64,000 nt of DNA, taken from JACVRW01 sp963728495. Its GTDB lineage: Bacteria > Actinomycetota > Thermoleophilia > Solirubrobacterales > Thermoleophilaceae. Shown here piece after piece: positions 48,426 through 56,587 of the stretch. The DNA is taken from positions 62,001 to 126,000 of the forward strand of contig CAVSKI010000011.1 of NCBI GenBank assembly GCA_963728495.1, read 5' to 3'. The position numbers were made by a program, and so were the translations under genes. Under the pieces are notes generated by a model, which was not told the DNA's origin, searched no databases, and saw only the letters and a list, made by a program, of their open reading frames with translations. Position 1 is the first letter of the stretch; each line of letters starts with the position of its first letter.

Positions 48426-50650
48426 CCACCGGCGCGCACGGCCTCCCGTTCCGGGCGGCTCGCTTCCGGTGGAGCCTCAGCCAGTGAGGCCGCCGGAACG
48501 GGCCGCCCGCGCGGGCGGTGCTTCATGCGCTCGGCCAGGAAGTAGCTCCCCAGCACGAAGAACAGCGACGCCACCTGAGCCACGATGGTCTCCACGGTGG
48601 GGAATACGCCCAGCCAGATCCCGGTCCAGTAGGGCATCTCGACGTCGATGGGGGTGATCGGTAGCCAGCCCACCCCCTGCATCGTGCGGACGGTCTTGCC
48701 GACCATGATGGCGAGCACCACCGTCAGCAGCACGCCCGTGACGATGAGCATCTTCTTGTAGGGCAGTTTGCGCTCGAGCTTGAAGGTCGCGATCGCCACG
48801 GCGCCCACCGCAATCCCGCCCAGCAGCACGCCCTCCACCACCACGGCGAGGCCCGAGTTGAGCTCCAGGGCCTGGAGGAAGAGCACGGTCTCAAAGCCCT
48901 CGCGGTAGATGGTGGAGAAGCCGAGCAGCACGAAGCCGAGCACCTGTGCGGAGATCAGGCCCCCGCCTGCCACCGACAACAGCCGCCGCCGGCGCTTGTT
49001 GAATTTCTTGATGTGGTCGGTCCAGTAGACCTTGTGGAAGAACCAGTTGAGCACGAGTAGGAGCACCGCGATCGCCACCAGCCCGACTATCGCCTCCAGC
49101 TTCTCGCCGTACTGCGCCAGCTCCGTGAGCACGGTGCGCGCCAGCACGTAGGTGATGATGCTGGCCAGGATGGCCAGCACGGCGCCGATCAACATCGGCC
49201 GGCGCTGAAGGCGGGCGGCCCCGCTCAGGCTGGCCATCACCGCGGCGAGGATCAGCACCGCCTCGAGGCCCTCGCGGAAGACGATCACCGCGGCGTTGGT
49301 CACGACGGTGGCGCCGCTGGCGCCGTCGCCCAGCGCGCCGGCGCCGTCCTCGAGCGCCTGGTCTAGCGCGATCCGCGTGGCGTGGACGTCGCGTCGTGGT
49401 TTCTTGTCGGCGATGAGAGTGGCCAGGCCCTCCTCGCCGTCGGCCCCGAACCAGACCAGGCCCTCCACCCGGGCCGTTATGTCTGGCGCGATCGAGCGGA
49501 GGCTCAGCTCCGGGCCGAACTCGAAGAAGGCGTAGGCCTCGAGCCGGGTCTGCTCGGCCTGCTTGTACTGGCCCGCGCCGACGGCGGTCTCGAGCCGGTC
49601 GAGGGTGAGCGCGATCAGGTCGAAGTCGGATTGGCTGTCGTCGAGCTTCCACTCCTCGGGAATGAGCTCCTCGAGCGTGTCGCTTGCCTGGCCGTGGGCT
49701 TCTTCCATCTGCTCCTGGGAGGCAACGCCCTCGCCCTCCTGGGCCTCCTCGACGTAGGTGCCCAGCCGGTCGATCGCCGAGTCCACCACGGCCGTGGCTC
49801 GCGGATCGCGCTGCGAGAGCTCGCCCTCGAGGTCCGAGAAGGCGGATGCCGCGCCCTCCTGGAAGGCCACCGCCTCCTGGATCTCCAGGTCGACGGTCAC
49901 GCGGCCGTCCTCCGTGCCGCGGTCATATTCGATCGGCACCAGGTCGAGGAAGCGCACGAGCTGACCCGCACGGCGGGCCTGTTCCTCGCGCGTGAAGGGC
50001 GCCGCCGTGAAGCCGTCGAGCGCCTCGGCGACCTGCGCCTGTGCCGCGGCGAAGCCCTCGGAGTCTCCGCGTCGCGCGCTGCGGGCGAGGCGGTCGAACG
50101 TGCGCGTGGCCTCGGCGGCGGCAGCGGCGCCGCGATCGGTTTGGTACTCGGCCTCGAGTATCCGCCACAGTCCGGCCGCCTCCGCGGCGCTCTGCGCCCA
50201 GCGCGCGTCGAAGCCGCGCTCGGCCGCCTCCTCGGCTTGTGAGAGGCGCTGTGCAACTGCGGCCTGGTAGGCGTCGAGGAGGTCCTTGCGGACGTCGAGG
50301 GCCGCGCCGCGGGGGCTGAGCGAGCCGCGCGCCAGCCTGCGCACGGCGAGCGTGGCGTCCACGCCAGGCCGGGTGAAGCGGGTGGCCTTGCGGAACTCTC
50401 GCAGCAGCAGCCAGGTCGCCGCCCGTTCGGGCTCCTTCGCGCGCACGGCGGCGAGGGTCACCGCGTAGGAGCCGCGCATGAGGGCGCCACGCAGGCGCCC
50501 GCGGGCGGCGGCGAGCGCGACCTCGTCAGTAGCCAGGGCCGCTTGCCGCGCCTCGTCGACGGCGGCCAGCGCCTCACGCCGAGCGCCGGGAGCGTCCTGG
50601 CTCAGGCCGGCGGCGAGCGGGCCGCTGAGCGCGGCGCGCGCGCGGCGCAC
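48422..50650 (-). CDS. efeU: FTR1-family high-affinity iron permease with long extracytoplasmic domain
   Basis: An iron permease of at least 742 residues. The N-terminal part (to about 460) is helical and extracytoplasmic, resembling the periplasmic region of FTR1/EfeU fusions. The C-terminal 7-TM domain has the two iron-binding motifs FREGLEAVLI and YREGFETVLFLQAL. The listed start is the first canonical one (GTG 50650). However, the same frame is open back to the EfeO stop and encodes a clear signal peptide (RLAFLLTGIVLLAGAAAPAQA) at about 50809-50750, with no ATG, GTG or TTG before it. The true start is therefore non-canonical or hidden by a base error. Partner of EfeO. Confidence 0.87.
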   Translation of the reverse strand: MRRARAALSGPLAAGLSQDAPGARREALAAVDEARQAALATDEVALAAARGRLRGALMRGSYAVTLAAVRAKEPERAATWLLLREFRKATRFTRPGVDATLAVRRLARGSLSPRGAALDVRKDLLDAYQAAVAQRLSQAEEAAERGFDARWAQSAAEAAGLWRILEAEYQTDRGAAAAAEATRTFDRLARSARRGDSEGFAAAQAQVAEALDGFTAAPFTREEQARRAGQLVRFLDLVPIEYDRGTEDGRVTVDLEIQEAVAFQEGAASAFSDLEGELSQRDPRATAVVDSAIDRLGTYVEEAQEGEGVASQEQMEEAHGQASDTLEELIPEEWKLDDSQSDFDLIALTLDRLETAVGAGQYKQAEQTRLEAYAFFEFGPELSLRSIAPDITARVEGLVWFGADGEEGLATLIADKKPRRDVHATRIALDQALEDGAGALGDGASGATVVTNAAVIVFREGLEAVLILAAVMASLSGAARLQRRPMLIGAVLAILASIITYVLARTVLTELAQYGEKLEAIVGLVAIAVLLLVLNWFFHKVYWTDHIKKFNKRRRRLLSVAGGGLISAQVLGFVLLGFSTIYREGFETVLFLQALELNSGLAVVVEGVLLGGIAVGAVAIATFKLERKLPYKKMLIVTGVLLTVVLAIMVGKTVRTMQGVGWLPITPIDVEMPYWTGIWLGVFPTVETIVAQVASLFFVLGSYFLAERMKHRPRGRPVPAASLAEAPPEASRPEREAVRAGG

Positions 50651-50818
50651 GAGTTGCTGTGCCGAGCGGGTCTCGTCGAGCAGGAGTGCGGTCTGGGCCT
50701 CGAAGACCAGGTCCTGCGCGCGCTGGGCGGCCTGCCAGGGCGGGGCGGCCTGAGCAGGGGCCGCCGCTCCCGCGAGCAGGACGATCCCCGTCAGGAGGAA
50801 GGCGAGCCGCTTCGCGCC

Positions 50819-51937
50819 TCAGCCCTGCTCGATGTCGATGTCGAGCTTGGCCGCGGCCTGAGTGATCTGCCCCGCTATCGCCTCGGCACGCTCCTGGGCC
50901 TGGGACCCGAGCGTGTCCGCCTCCTCCGCTGTGAACTTGCGACCCGCATCCTCCTTGGCCAGCAGGCCGGCGGCGAAGGCGCGCAGCTGGGCCAGGCTCT
51001 GCTTGGTCTGCTTGGCCTGCTGGCGATCGGCCTTGGCCACCAGAGGCTCCACGTTGGAGTACACGAGCACCAGCCCGCCGAGGATGTCGGCGATGTCCTG
51101 TAGGCGCGAGGCGGCCACGAATGCGTTCTCACTCGCTCCCTCGCCGGCGATGAAGCGGGAGTTCTTCCAGGCTGCGAAGTACTCGGACATGGTGGGCGTC
51201 ATCACGACCAGCGCCGTGAGCGCGTCGGCCGGCGTGGGCTCCCAGTCGCGCGCGGCGGCGTCGAGCTCCTTGGCGTACTTCTCGAAGTCCCGGGCGGCGG
51301 CGACGTAGAAGTCGGCGTCGGGCAGCGACTCGCCGAACTCCACTTTGCCGTCGCCGTCCAAGTCCGCCTCCGCGCCCTTGGCCTGGAAGTCCTCGTCCGT
51401 CCCGAAGGACGTAGTCTCGATCAGGTAGTTGAAGTTGCCCGGCTGCTTGAACGTGCGGCCGGCCGGGGTCTTGATGTCGAAGGGAACGGCGCTGTCGGGC
51501 TCGCTCGAGTCGCCGCCCGCGTCGATGATCACGTCGTAGTCCGCCAGCGACGGCACGCCGGCCACCACACCCTCCATCTCCTCGTAGCTGGGGTTGGCCT
51601 TGGTGAATCCAGCCTGCGCCTCCTTGACCAACCGGCGCACCTCATCCCGATTCTCGTCCAGCATGCGCCCGTGGTCGAAGTCGGCGGCCTTGGCCAGCGC
51701 GTAGTAGTCCTCGGCGTTGGCGCGAATCTGGCCGGTGTCCGCCACCAGGCGGTCGGTGTGCTCGAGCAGGTAGTCCTTGATCGCGGCCAGGTCGGCGCCT
51801 TGGGCCGTGCTCGTCGACGCGTCCGACTGCTCGCCGGAGGTGTCGTCGTCGTCGTCGCCGCAGGCAGCCGACAAGAGCGCCAGCGAGCAGGTCAGGGCCG
51901 CTAGGGCGGAACGTCGAGGGAGCGCGGTTCGCAGCAT
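50819..51937 (-). CDS. efeO: EfeO/imelysin-type iron-binding lipoprotein with an EF-hand loop
   Basis: A 372-residue lipoprotein. The lipobox LLSAAC gives C26, followed by an Asp-rich stretch. The mature domain is imelysin/M75-like (HGRMLDENRDEVRRLVKEAQAGF, and VYSNVEPLVAKAD near the C-terminus). It should bind ferric or ferrous iron outside the membrane and feed FTR1. Residues 192-203, DLDGDGKVEFGE, form a perfect EF-hand/dockerin calcium loop, which is unusual for this family. Two TTAGGG-NN-CCCTAA-type boxes lie 27-54 bases upstream. The cupredoxin and haem-peroxidase (EfeB) partners are not adjacent. Confidence 0.87.
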   Translation of the reverse strand: MLRTALPRRSALAALTCSLALLSAACGDDDDDTSGEQSDASTSTAQGADLAAIKDYLLEHTDRLVADTGQIRANAEDYYALAKAADFDHGRMLDENRDEVRRLVKEAQAGFTKANPSYEEMEGVVAGVPSLADYDVIIDAGGDSSEPDSAVPFDIKTPAGRTFKQPGNFNYLIETTSFGTDEDFQAKGAEADLDGDGKVEFGESLPDADFYVAAARDFEKYAKELDAAARDWEPTPADALTALVVMTPTMSEYFAAWKNSRFIAGEGASENAFVAASRLQDIADILGGLVLVYSNVEPLVAKADRQQAKQTKQSLAQLRAFAAGLLAKEDAGRKFTAEEADTLGSQAQERAEAIAGQITQAAAKLDIDIEQG

Positions 51938-51963
51938 CGAGTGAGGCCTCCTGGGCAGATCAA

Positions 51964-51977
51964 TTAGGGAACCCTAC
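51964..51977. promoter_or_regulatory. Iron-box-like dyad 1 (imperfect)
   Basis: TTAGGGAACCCTAC is one base short of a perfect 6-2-6 dyad. It directly abuts the next box. The half-sites TTAGG/CCTAA are those of DtxR/IdeR iron boxes, though the 14-bp spacing differs from the usual 19-bp form. Confidence 0.5.
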
Positions 51978-51991
51978 TTAGGGCGCCCTAA
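51978..51991. promoter_or_regulatory. Iron-box-like dyad 2 (perfect)
   Basis: TTAGGGCGCCCTAA is a perfect palindrome 41 bases upstream of the efeO start, in tandem with dyad 1 at a 14-bp centre-to-centre distance. It is a probable repressor site for the iron-uptake operon. Confidence 0.6.
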
Positions 51992-52063
51992 AGTTGTACT
52001 GCATGTTGGCCGAGAAGGCCACGCTCCCTGTCGGACGGGGCAGGCCAATTTCGGCCGAACGTC

Positions 52064-52077
52064 TTAGGGTGCCCTAA
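52064..52077. promoter_or_regulatory. Iron-box-like dyad 3 (perfect arms)
   Basis: TTAGGGTGCCCTAA has perfect 6-base arms. It lies 50 bases before the SirB1-like gene at 52127 and far from efeO, so it most likely governs the rightward pair. Confidence 0.58.
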
Positions 52078-52126
52078 TAAAACCTGATACGTTGAGTCGG
52101 AATTCGGCTGTCGACCCGTCGCAGAG

Positions 52127-52789
52127 GTGCCTGTGGACCCCCCGGCTTTCGATGACACGAACCAGGCGGATCGTCGTGCGGAGTCGTCCTTTGTCCGTCT
52201 GGCGGCCAGCGGCCGACCGCCGGTCGACCGGATTCTGCTCGCCCTGGCCGACGAGTTTCGCCCGGCAGACGGGGCGGGCGCCGACGACCAGCTCGATGAG
52301 CTGGCCCGAGGGCTGTTTGGGATTGCCTCGCTGTCAATCGAGGAGGCGGGCACGCAGCTGATCGCGGTGTTGCGCCGCGATGGCTTCGCCCCGGGCGCCC
52401 CCCGAGTAGAGGGCCTGATGCTCGATCGTGTGTTGCGCGACCGTCGTGGGCATCCGGCGTTGTTGGCTGCCGTCTACCACGAGGTCGCTCGCCGCGCGGG
52501 CGTTCGGGTGTCGCTGTTCACGGGCGGCCGCGACTGGTTTGTCGGCTTCGAGGAGGCCGGCGAGCTGCTGTTGGTTGCCCCGTCGCCGTTTGTCAACCCG
52601 ACCGGTGAAGAACTCGATCTGCGCAGGTGCTGTACCCACGAGCTCGCGCACGGAGTGCTCGGCGAGTTGTGCAGTCTGTTTCGAGCGCTCGGGCATCAGA
52701 GCCGGCTGGCGCACGCGTTGCGCCTTCGGGACCTGTTGCCCGTGCCACGGGGGCTGGGTCAGTCGCTGGGCGAGGAGCAGGAGTGTTGA
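52127..52789 (+). CDS. SirB1/transglutaminase-like protein, copy 1
   Basis: A 220-residue protein of the SirB1 N-terminal/transglutaminase-like group: ILLALADEFRP and LDRVLRDRRGHPALLAAVYHEVARRAGV (about 90-125, where active transglutaminase-like proteins often have Cys), then VSLFTGGRDWFVGFEEAGELLLVAPSP. No catalytic Cys-His-Asp triad is obvious, so an enzymatic role is doubtful. It starts at GTG (52127; GTG 52133 possible). The second copy follows with overlap. An iron-box-like dyad upstream suggests metal-regulated expression. Confidence 0.68.
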   Translation: MPVDPPAFDDTNQADRRAESSFVRLAASGRPPVDRILLALADEFRPADGAGADDQLDELARGLFGIASLSIEEAGTQLIAVLRRDGFAPGAPRVEGLMLDRVLRDRRGHPALLAAVYHEVARRAGVRVSLFTGGRDWFVGFEEAGELLLVAPSPFVNPTGEELDLRRCCTHELAHGVLGELCSLFRALGHQSRLAHALRLRDLLPVPRGLGQSLGEEQEC

Positions 52790-53433
52790 ATCGGGTGCGC
52801 CGCTTCGGTGACTACACGGACGTCGAGCCCCCGCACGCGGAGCTCGCCTTGGCGCTGGCGGCAGAGTTTCGGCCCGTGGATGACCAGGCGGTCGAGCGGG
52901 AGCTCCAGCGGCTCGCGGAGAGGTTGGAAGCGCTCACGCCCGCGCATGCGCTGGAAGCTCTTCAGTGGGTGGGAGTGTTGGTTCGCGGCCGCATCGCCGC
53001 GCCGCGCCGCCGGCTCCTCGACGATGCCGATTTCATGCTCGACGTGGTGCTCGCCACTGGCCGAGGCCAGCCGGTGATGCAGGCCGTCGTCGCGGTCGAG
53101 ACCGGGCGGCGCAACGGTGTGCCGCTGGGCATCGTCAGCGACGGACGCCGCCATTTCGTAGCCCATCGAGCCTTGCGGGAGCCGCTGGTGCTGGACTTCG
53201 CGTCTCCCCGAGGTCTGCGCCCGGCTTCCCAGTTCCGCGGCAATCTGGACTGGCAGTGCGCTCACCAGGTGAGCTGCGCCGTCCTGGACAACCTGAGCTG
53301 CCGCGCGGCCGAATCGGGCGACCTGGGCCGCGCGATCCGGGCCGCCGAGCTCAAGCTCGAGCTGCCCTTCGACCCCCGGACCCGCGAGATTGCCTCGAGC
53401 GACCTGCGTAGCCTGCGCGCCCGGCTCAACTAG
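52783..53433 (+). CDS. SirB1/transglutaminase-like protein, copy 2
   Basis: A 216-residue relative of the preceding protein: ALALAAEFRPVDDQAVERELQRLAE corresponds to the copy-1 segment around LADEFRPADGAGADDQLDELAR. The middle block is DFMLDVVLATGRGQPVMQAVVAVETGRRNGVPLGIVSDGRRHFVAHRAL. It ends with a tetratricopeptide-like helix pair (SGDLGRAIRAAELKLELPFD), as in SirB1 proteins. The two copies probably form a heterodimer. The start is GTG 52783 or TTG 52786, both overlapping the copy-1 stop. Function unknown. Confidence 0.68.
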   Translation: MLNRVRRFGDYTDVEPPHAELALALAAEFRPVDDQAVERELQRLAERLEALTPAHALEALQWVGVLVRGRIAAPRRRLLDDADFMLDVVLATGRGQPVMQAVVAVETGRRNGVPLGIVSDGRRHFVAHRALREPLVLDFASPRGLRPASQFRGNLDWQCAHQVSCAVLDNLSCRAAESGDLGRAIRAAELKLELPFDPRTREIASSDLRSLRARLN

Positions 53434-53487
53434 AAACGCCCGGAACGCCTCCATCCGGCGAGCGCTCCACGGCGTACCGTTTGGTGA

Positions 53488-54267
53488 GTGGATTTCAACG
53501 GACGCACAGCACTGGTTACCGGCGCCAACCGCGGCATCGGCCGCGCGATCGCGGAGGAGCTCGCGCGCCGGCCGCTCGGGCTGCTGCTGTGCGGCGTGCG
53601 CTCGCCCGACCGCTTCGAGGCGATCGAGGCCACGCCCGGAGGGGCGATGGAGGTGCGCGCGGTTCGGCTCGATCTGTCCTCGCCCGAGGAGATCGCCCAG
53701 GCCTGGGAAGGGCTGCCTGTCCTCGACCTGCTGGTGAATAACGCGGGCCTCCTGACCGCGGACCAGCTCGAGCGCCAGGAGCTCGACGAGATCTACGCGA
53801 TGCTGCAGGTCAACCTGCTGGCCACGATCGACCTGACCCGGCGCGCTCTGCCCACAATGCTGGCGCGCCGCAGCGGCAAGATCGTGAACAACGCCTCGAT
53901 CAGCGCCTACGCCTGGTTTCCCGGCGCGAGCACCTACGCGGCCTCGAAGGCGGGCGTCGTGGCATTCAGCGAATCGCTGCGGCGCGAGCTGCGCGACACC
54001 GGGGTGAGCGTCCTCCATCTCGTGACGCCCGGGGTCGACACCGACATGCTGGCGGCCACCAAGGAGAGCTACGAGCGTCTGGGCACCGACCCGGCGAGCT
54101 GGGACCAGATACCGGCGCCGGAGTGGGCAAGCCGAGTGGTCAAGGCGATCGAGGAGGACGAGAGCGTGCTCGGCCCGGGCGGACGCAGCGCGTTGGCCAA
54201 GCTGGCCTCGCGCGGCCCCGGCTTCCTGATCGACGCCGTGTCCGAGCGGATGTTCAGCCGGAGCTAG
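53488..54267 (+). CDS. SDR-family oxidoreductase
   Basis: A 259-residue short-chain dehydrogenase. Cofactor loop TGANRGIGRAIA (about 11-22), NNAGLL (about 88), catalytic Ser in NASISAYAWFPG (about 137-148), and YAASKAG (about 150-156) with Tyr and Lys. The C-terminus ALAKLASRGPGFLIDAVSERMF is typical of the YqjQ/DltE-like branch. It starts with GTG and overlaps the DUF1365 gene's 3' end by 14 bases (convergent). Substrate unknown. Confidence 0.88.
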   Translation: MDFNGRTALVTGANRGIGRAIAEELARRPLGLLLCGVRSPDRFEAIEATPGGAMEVRAVRLDLSSPEEIAQAWEGLPVLDLLVNNAGLLTADQLERQELDEIYAMLQVNLLATIDLTRRALPTMLARRSGKIVNNASISAYAWFPGASTYAASKAGVVAFSESLRRELRDTGVSVLHLVTPGVDTDMLAATKESYERLGTDPASWDQIPAPEWASRVVKAIEEDESVLGPGGRSALAKLASRGPGFLIDAVSERMFSRS

Positions 54268-54862
54268 CGGGCTCGCTCGGGTGGGGGTGGTAGCGCGCCC
54301 CCCTGAGCGCCAGCCACGCGGCGTGGCCGTAGATAAGCGCCAGCACACGTAGCGTCTGAGCCGGGTAGCGCAGGCGTAGGCGGCGCAGCTCGCTCGCGGG
54401 CCGGCGCTCGAGCGACAGGGTGGCGTCGAACACCCGCTCACCCTCGCGCAGGTTCTCGATGTGCACGGTCAGCCGCTCGCCGGGCGGCGTGGCGTTGAAC
54501 ACGTACTTGTGGTCCATCGACTGGAAGGGCGACACGTGCATCGCCTTGGCCGCGTTGCCCGAGCGCCCGTCGAAGCGGTAGGTGCGCCGCTCGCCCCACG
54601 GCGTGTTGGTGACCTCGGCGGCGAGCGAATCCACCTCGGCTCCGTCGAGCCGGTAGTGGAAGCGCACCGGATTGAAGCCGACGCCGAACGAACGCGGCAT
54701 CTCGAGCGTGCGTTCGGCACCCTCTCCGCTCAGGACCATGTACAGGCGATAGCGAAAGGAGCTGGGCACGGCGCCGAAGCGACGGTGCTGGACCCAGCCT
54801 TCGTAAAGTTCGTCGGTGCGCCGCGGGCAGCGCCCGCGGCTTCCGCTAGGCGGCTGCCTCAC
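54254..54862 (-). CDS. DUF1365 protein with an internal deletion
   Basis: A 202-residue protein. Family blocks are present at both ends: LYEGWVQHRRFGAVPSSFRYRLYMV (about 19-43) and GVGFNPVRFHYRLDG, EVTNTPWGERRTY, HVSPFQSMDHKYVF. DUF1365 proteins are usually about 240-270 residues. The missing part is the stretch between RLYMV and FGVGFNPV, where relatives carry about 60 residues including the LDEL and FRRADHL region. The frame is intact, so the shortened protein may be made. Usual neighbours are an amine-oxidase-like flavoprotein (present, GTGA overlap) and a cyclopropane-fatty-acid synthase (absent). Confidence 0.78.
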   Translation of the reverse strand: MRQPPSGSRGRCPRRTDELYEGWVQHRRFGAVPSSFRYRLYMVLSGEGAERTLEMPRSFGVGFNPVRFHYRLDGAEVDSLAAEVTNTPWGERRTYRFDGRSGNAAKAMHVSPFQSMDHKYVFNATPPGERLTVHIENLREGERVFDATLSLERRPASELRRLRLRYPAQTLRVLALIYGHAAWLALRGARYHPHPSEPASSG

Positions 54863-56106
54863 AAGGTGGCCCCGAAGCGTTCACAGACCCGCGCGGCGCT
54901 CTGTACTCCGTCCTCGTGGAAACCGTAGCCCCAATAGGCGCCGCAGTAGTGGGTCCGGCGCACCCCGCTTATCTCGCGCCAGCGCTGTTGCGCCGACAAG
55001 GCGGCGTGACTGAAGACGGGATGTGAAAACTCGCGGGCGCTGATCACCGCGTCCTCGTCGACGGTCCCATTCTTGTTCAGCGTGACGCAGAACTCGCGGT
55101 CGGCGTCGAGCGATTGGAGGCGGTTCATGTGGTAGGTGACCGTGGTCCGCTCGGCGCGCTGATCCTGCAGATGGAAGTTCCAGCTGGCCCAGGCGCGCCG
55201 GCGCCGCGGCAACAGCGAGGCGTCGGTATGGAGCACGACGTCGTTGGCCTGGTAGGGGATCGCGCCGAGCAGGTCGGCCTCGGCCGGGCTGGGGTCGGCC
55301 AGCATGGCCAGCGACTGATCGGAGTGGCTCGCCAGGATCACCTCGTCGAAGCTCTCAGGCGCGTGGCCGCCGCCGGGAGTCAGCTCGACTCGATCGGCGA
55401 AGCGCTCGACCCGTGCGACCGGCGTGGCCAGCCGCACGCGCTCGCCCATGGGCGCCAGCAGGCGCTCGACGTAGCGCGCCGAGCCGCCCTTGACGGTGCG
55501 CCAATTGGGCCGTCCGCTGAGGCCGAACATGCCGTGGTTCTGAAAGAACTCGGCGAGCAGGCTGGCCGGGAAGTGGCGCAGGTCACGCGGATCGGCCGAC
55601 CACACCGCGGAGGCCTGCGGCACTATCAGCCGCTCCACGAACTCGCGTGAGTAGCCGCCGTCGTCGAGGAAGTCGAGCAGGGTGGGGCCGGTGCCGTTGA
55701 GGCCCACGAGCGCGGGCGCCTCGCGGTTGAAGCGCAACAGGTCGCGGACCATGCGGTGAAACGAGGGGCGGAGCACGCTCGAGCGGCGCGCGAACAGACC
55801 GTTGGCCGAAGCCCCGCTGTACTCGAAATCGCCGCGCCCGTCGCTGACCGAGAAGCTCATATGCGAAGGCTGGCTCTCCACTCCCAGGCGCTCCAGCAGG
55901 CGCTCGAAGCCCGGGTAGTTGCGGTCGTTGAAGACGATGAATCCGGTGTCGACATGGTGGACGCCGGTTTCGGTCTCCACCTCGACGGTGCGTGTGTGGC
56001 CGCCGGGGCGCTCCTCGGCCTCGAACACGGTGATCTCGTGCTCGGGGTGGAGCAGGTGGGCGCAAGTGAGGCCGGCGATGCCGGCGCCGACGACGGCGAT
56101 CTTCAT
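54859..56106 (-). CDS. FAD-dependent amine-oxidase-like protein (DUF1365 partner)
   Basis: A 415-residue flavoprotein. The dinucleotide-binding motif IAVVGAGIAGLTCAHLL (3-19) is followed by FEAEERPGGHTRTV, HHVDTGFIVFNDRNYPGFERLLE and a C-terminal AYWGYGFHEDGVQSA, which together mark the subgroup always found with DUF1365 and CFA synthase and thought to act on membrane lipids. Its stop overlaps the DUF1365 start. ATG 56104-56106 gives the family N-terminus directly. Confidence 0.87.
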   Translation of the reverse strand: MKIAVVGAGIAGLTCAHLLHPEHEITVFEAEERPGGHTRTVEVETETGVHHVDTGFIVFNDRNYPGFERLLERLGVESQPSHMSFSVSDGRGDFEYSGASANGLFARRSSVLRPSFHRMVRDLLRFNREAPALVGLNGTGPTLLDFLDDGGYSREFVERLIVPQASAVWSADPRDLRHFPASLLAEFFQNHGMFGLSGRPNWRTVKGGSARYVERLLAPMGERVRLATPVARVERFADRVELTPGGGHAPESFDEVILASHSDQSLAMLADPSPAEADLLGAIPYQANDVVLHTDASLLPRRRRAWASWNFHLQDQRAERTTVTYHMNRLQSLDADREFCVTLNKNGTVDEDAVISAREFSHPVFSHAALSAQQRWREISGVRRTHYCGAYWGYGFHEDGVQSAARVCERFGATL

Positions 56107-56115
56107 GGATGCGTC

Positions 56116-56487
56116 CTAGCGCTCGGCCAGAGCCAGCGCGGTCCCCGCGGCGGCACTCGCTCCGGCCAGGACCGGAGTTCCCCAACGTGCCTGCGCGGGA
56201 AGTGAGTCGCCGGCGATGAGGCTGATCGCTATGTCGGCCACGTCGCCCGCCGCCGCCGCCACGAGCCAGGGCACGACGGCGCCGTCGCGGCGCACCGCGT
56301 CGATCGCGCCGAGCCCCAGGGCCATATCGCGCACCGCCAACCCGCGCATGGCCACGCCAACCGGGCGGCGCTCCGCGTCCGGCCCGATCCAGCGCGAGGC
56401 CGCCCACGACGGCGGGCCGAGCAGTGCCAGTCCGAAGGCGATCCGGCCCGCGGAGTAGGCGAGTATGAGCTGGCGCGCGCACGTCAT
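56116..56487 (-). CDS. Small membrane protein
   Basis: A 123-residue protein with three or four hydrophobic segments (LILAYSAGRIAFGLALLG; VPWLVAAAAGDVADIAISLIAG; TPVLAGASAAAGTALALAE). It has a short polar loop RWIGPDAERRPVGVAMRGLAVRD. It resembles small DUF4267-type membrane proteins, but I am not certain. It ends 9 bases before the flavoprotein start on the same strand and probably leads that operon. Confidence 0.65.
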   Translation of the reverse strand: MTCARQLILAYSAGRIAFGLALLGPPSWAASRWIGPDAERRPVGVAMRGLAVRDMALGLGAIDAVRRDGAVVPWLVAAAAGDVADIAISLIAGDSLPAQARWGTPVLAGASAAAGTALALAER

Positions 56488-56587
56488 TCCGAAGGGTTAT
56501 ACGACGGGGGCCGCCAAGCGGATGACCTGCGGGCGCAGCCACTGGATAGGCTGCCTCGCGGACTCGACGAAAACCGAGAGGAGATCC

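Noticed and set aside
50819..50821. Possible Sec recoding of the TGA between efeO and the FTR1 permease
   Set aside because: No GGUCU-type hairpin follows the TGA, and a signal peptide starts right after it, so a gene boundary is the better reading.
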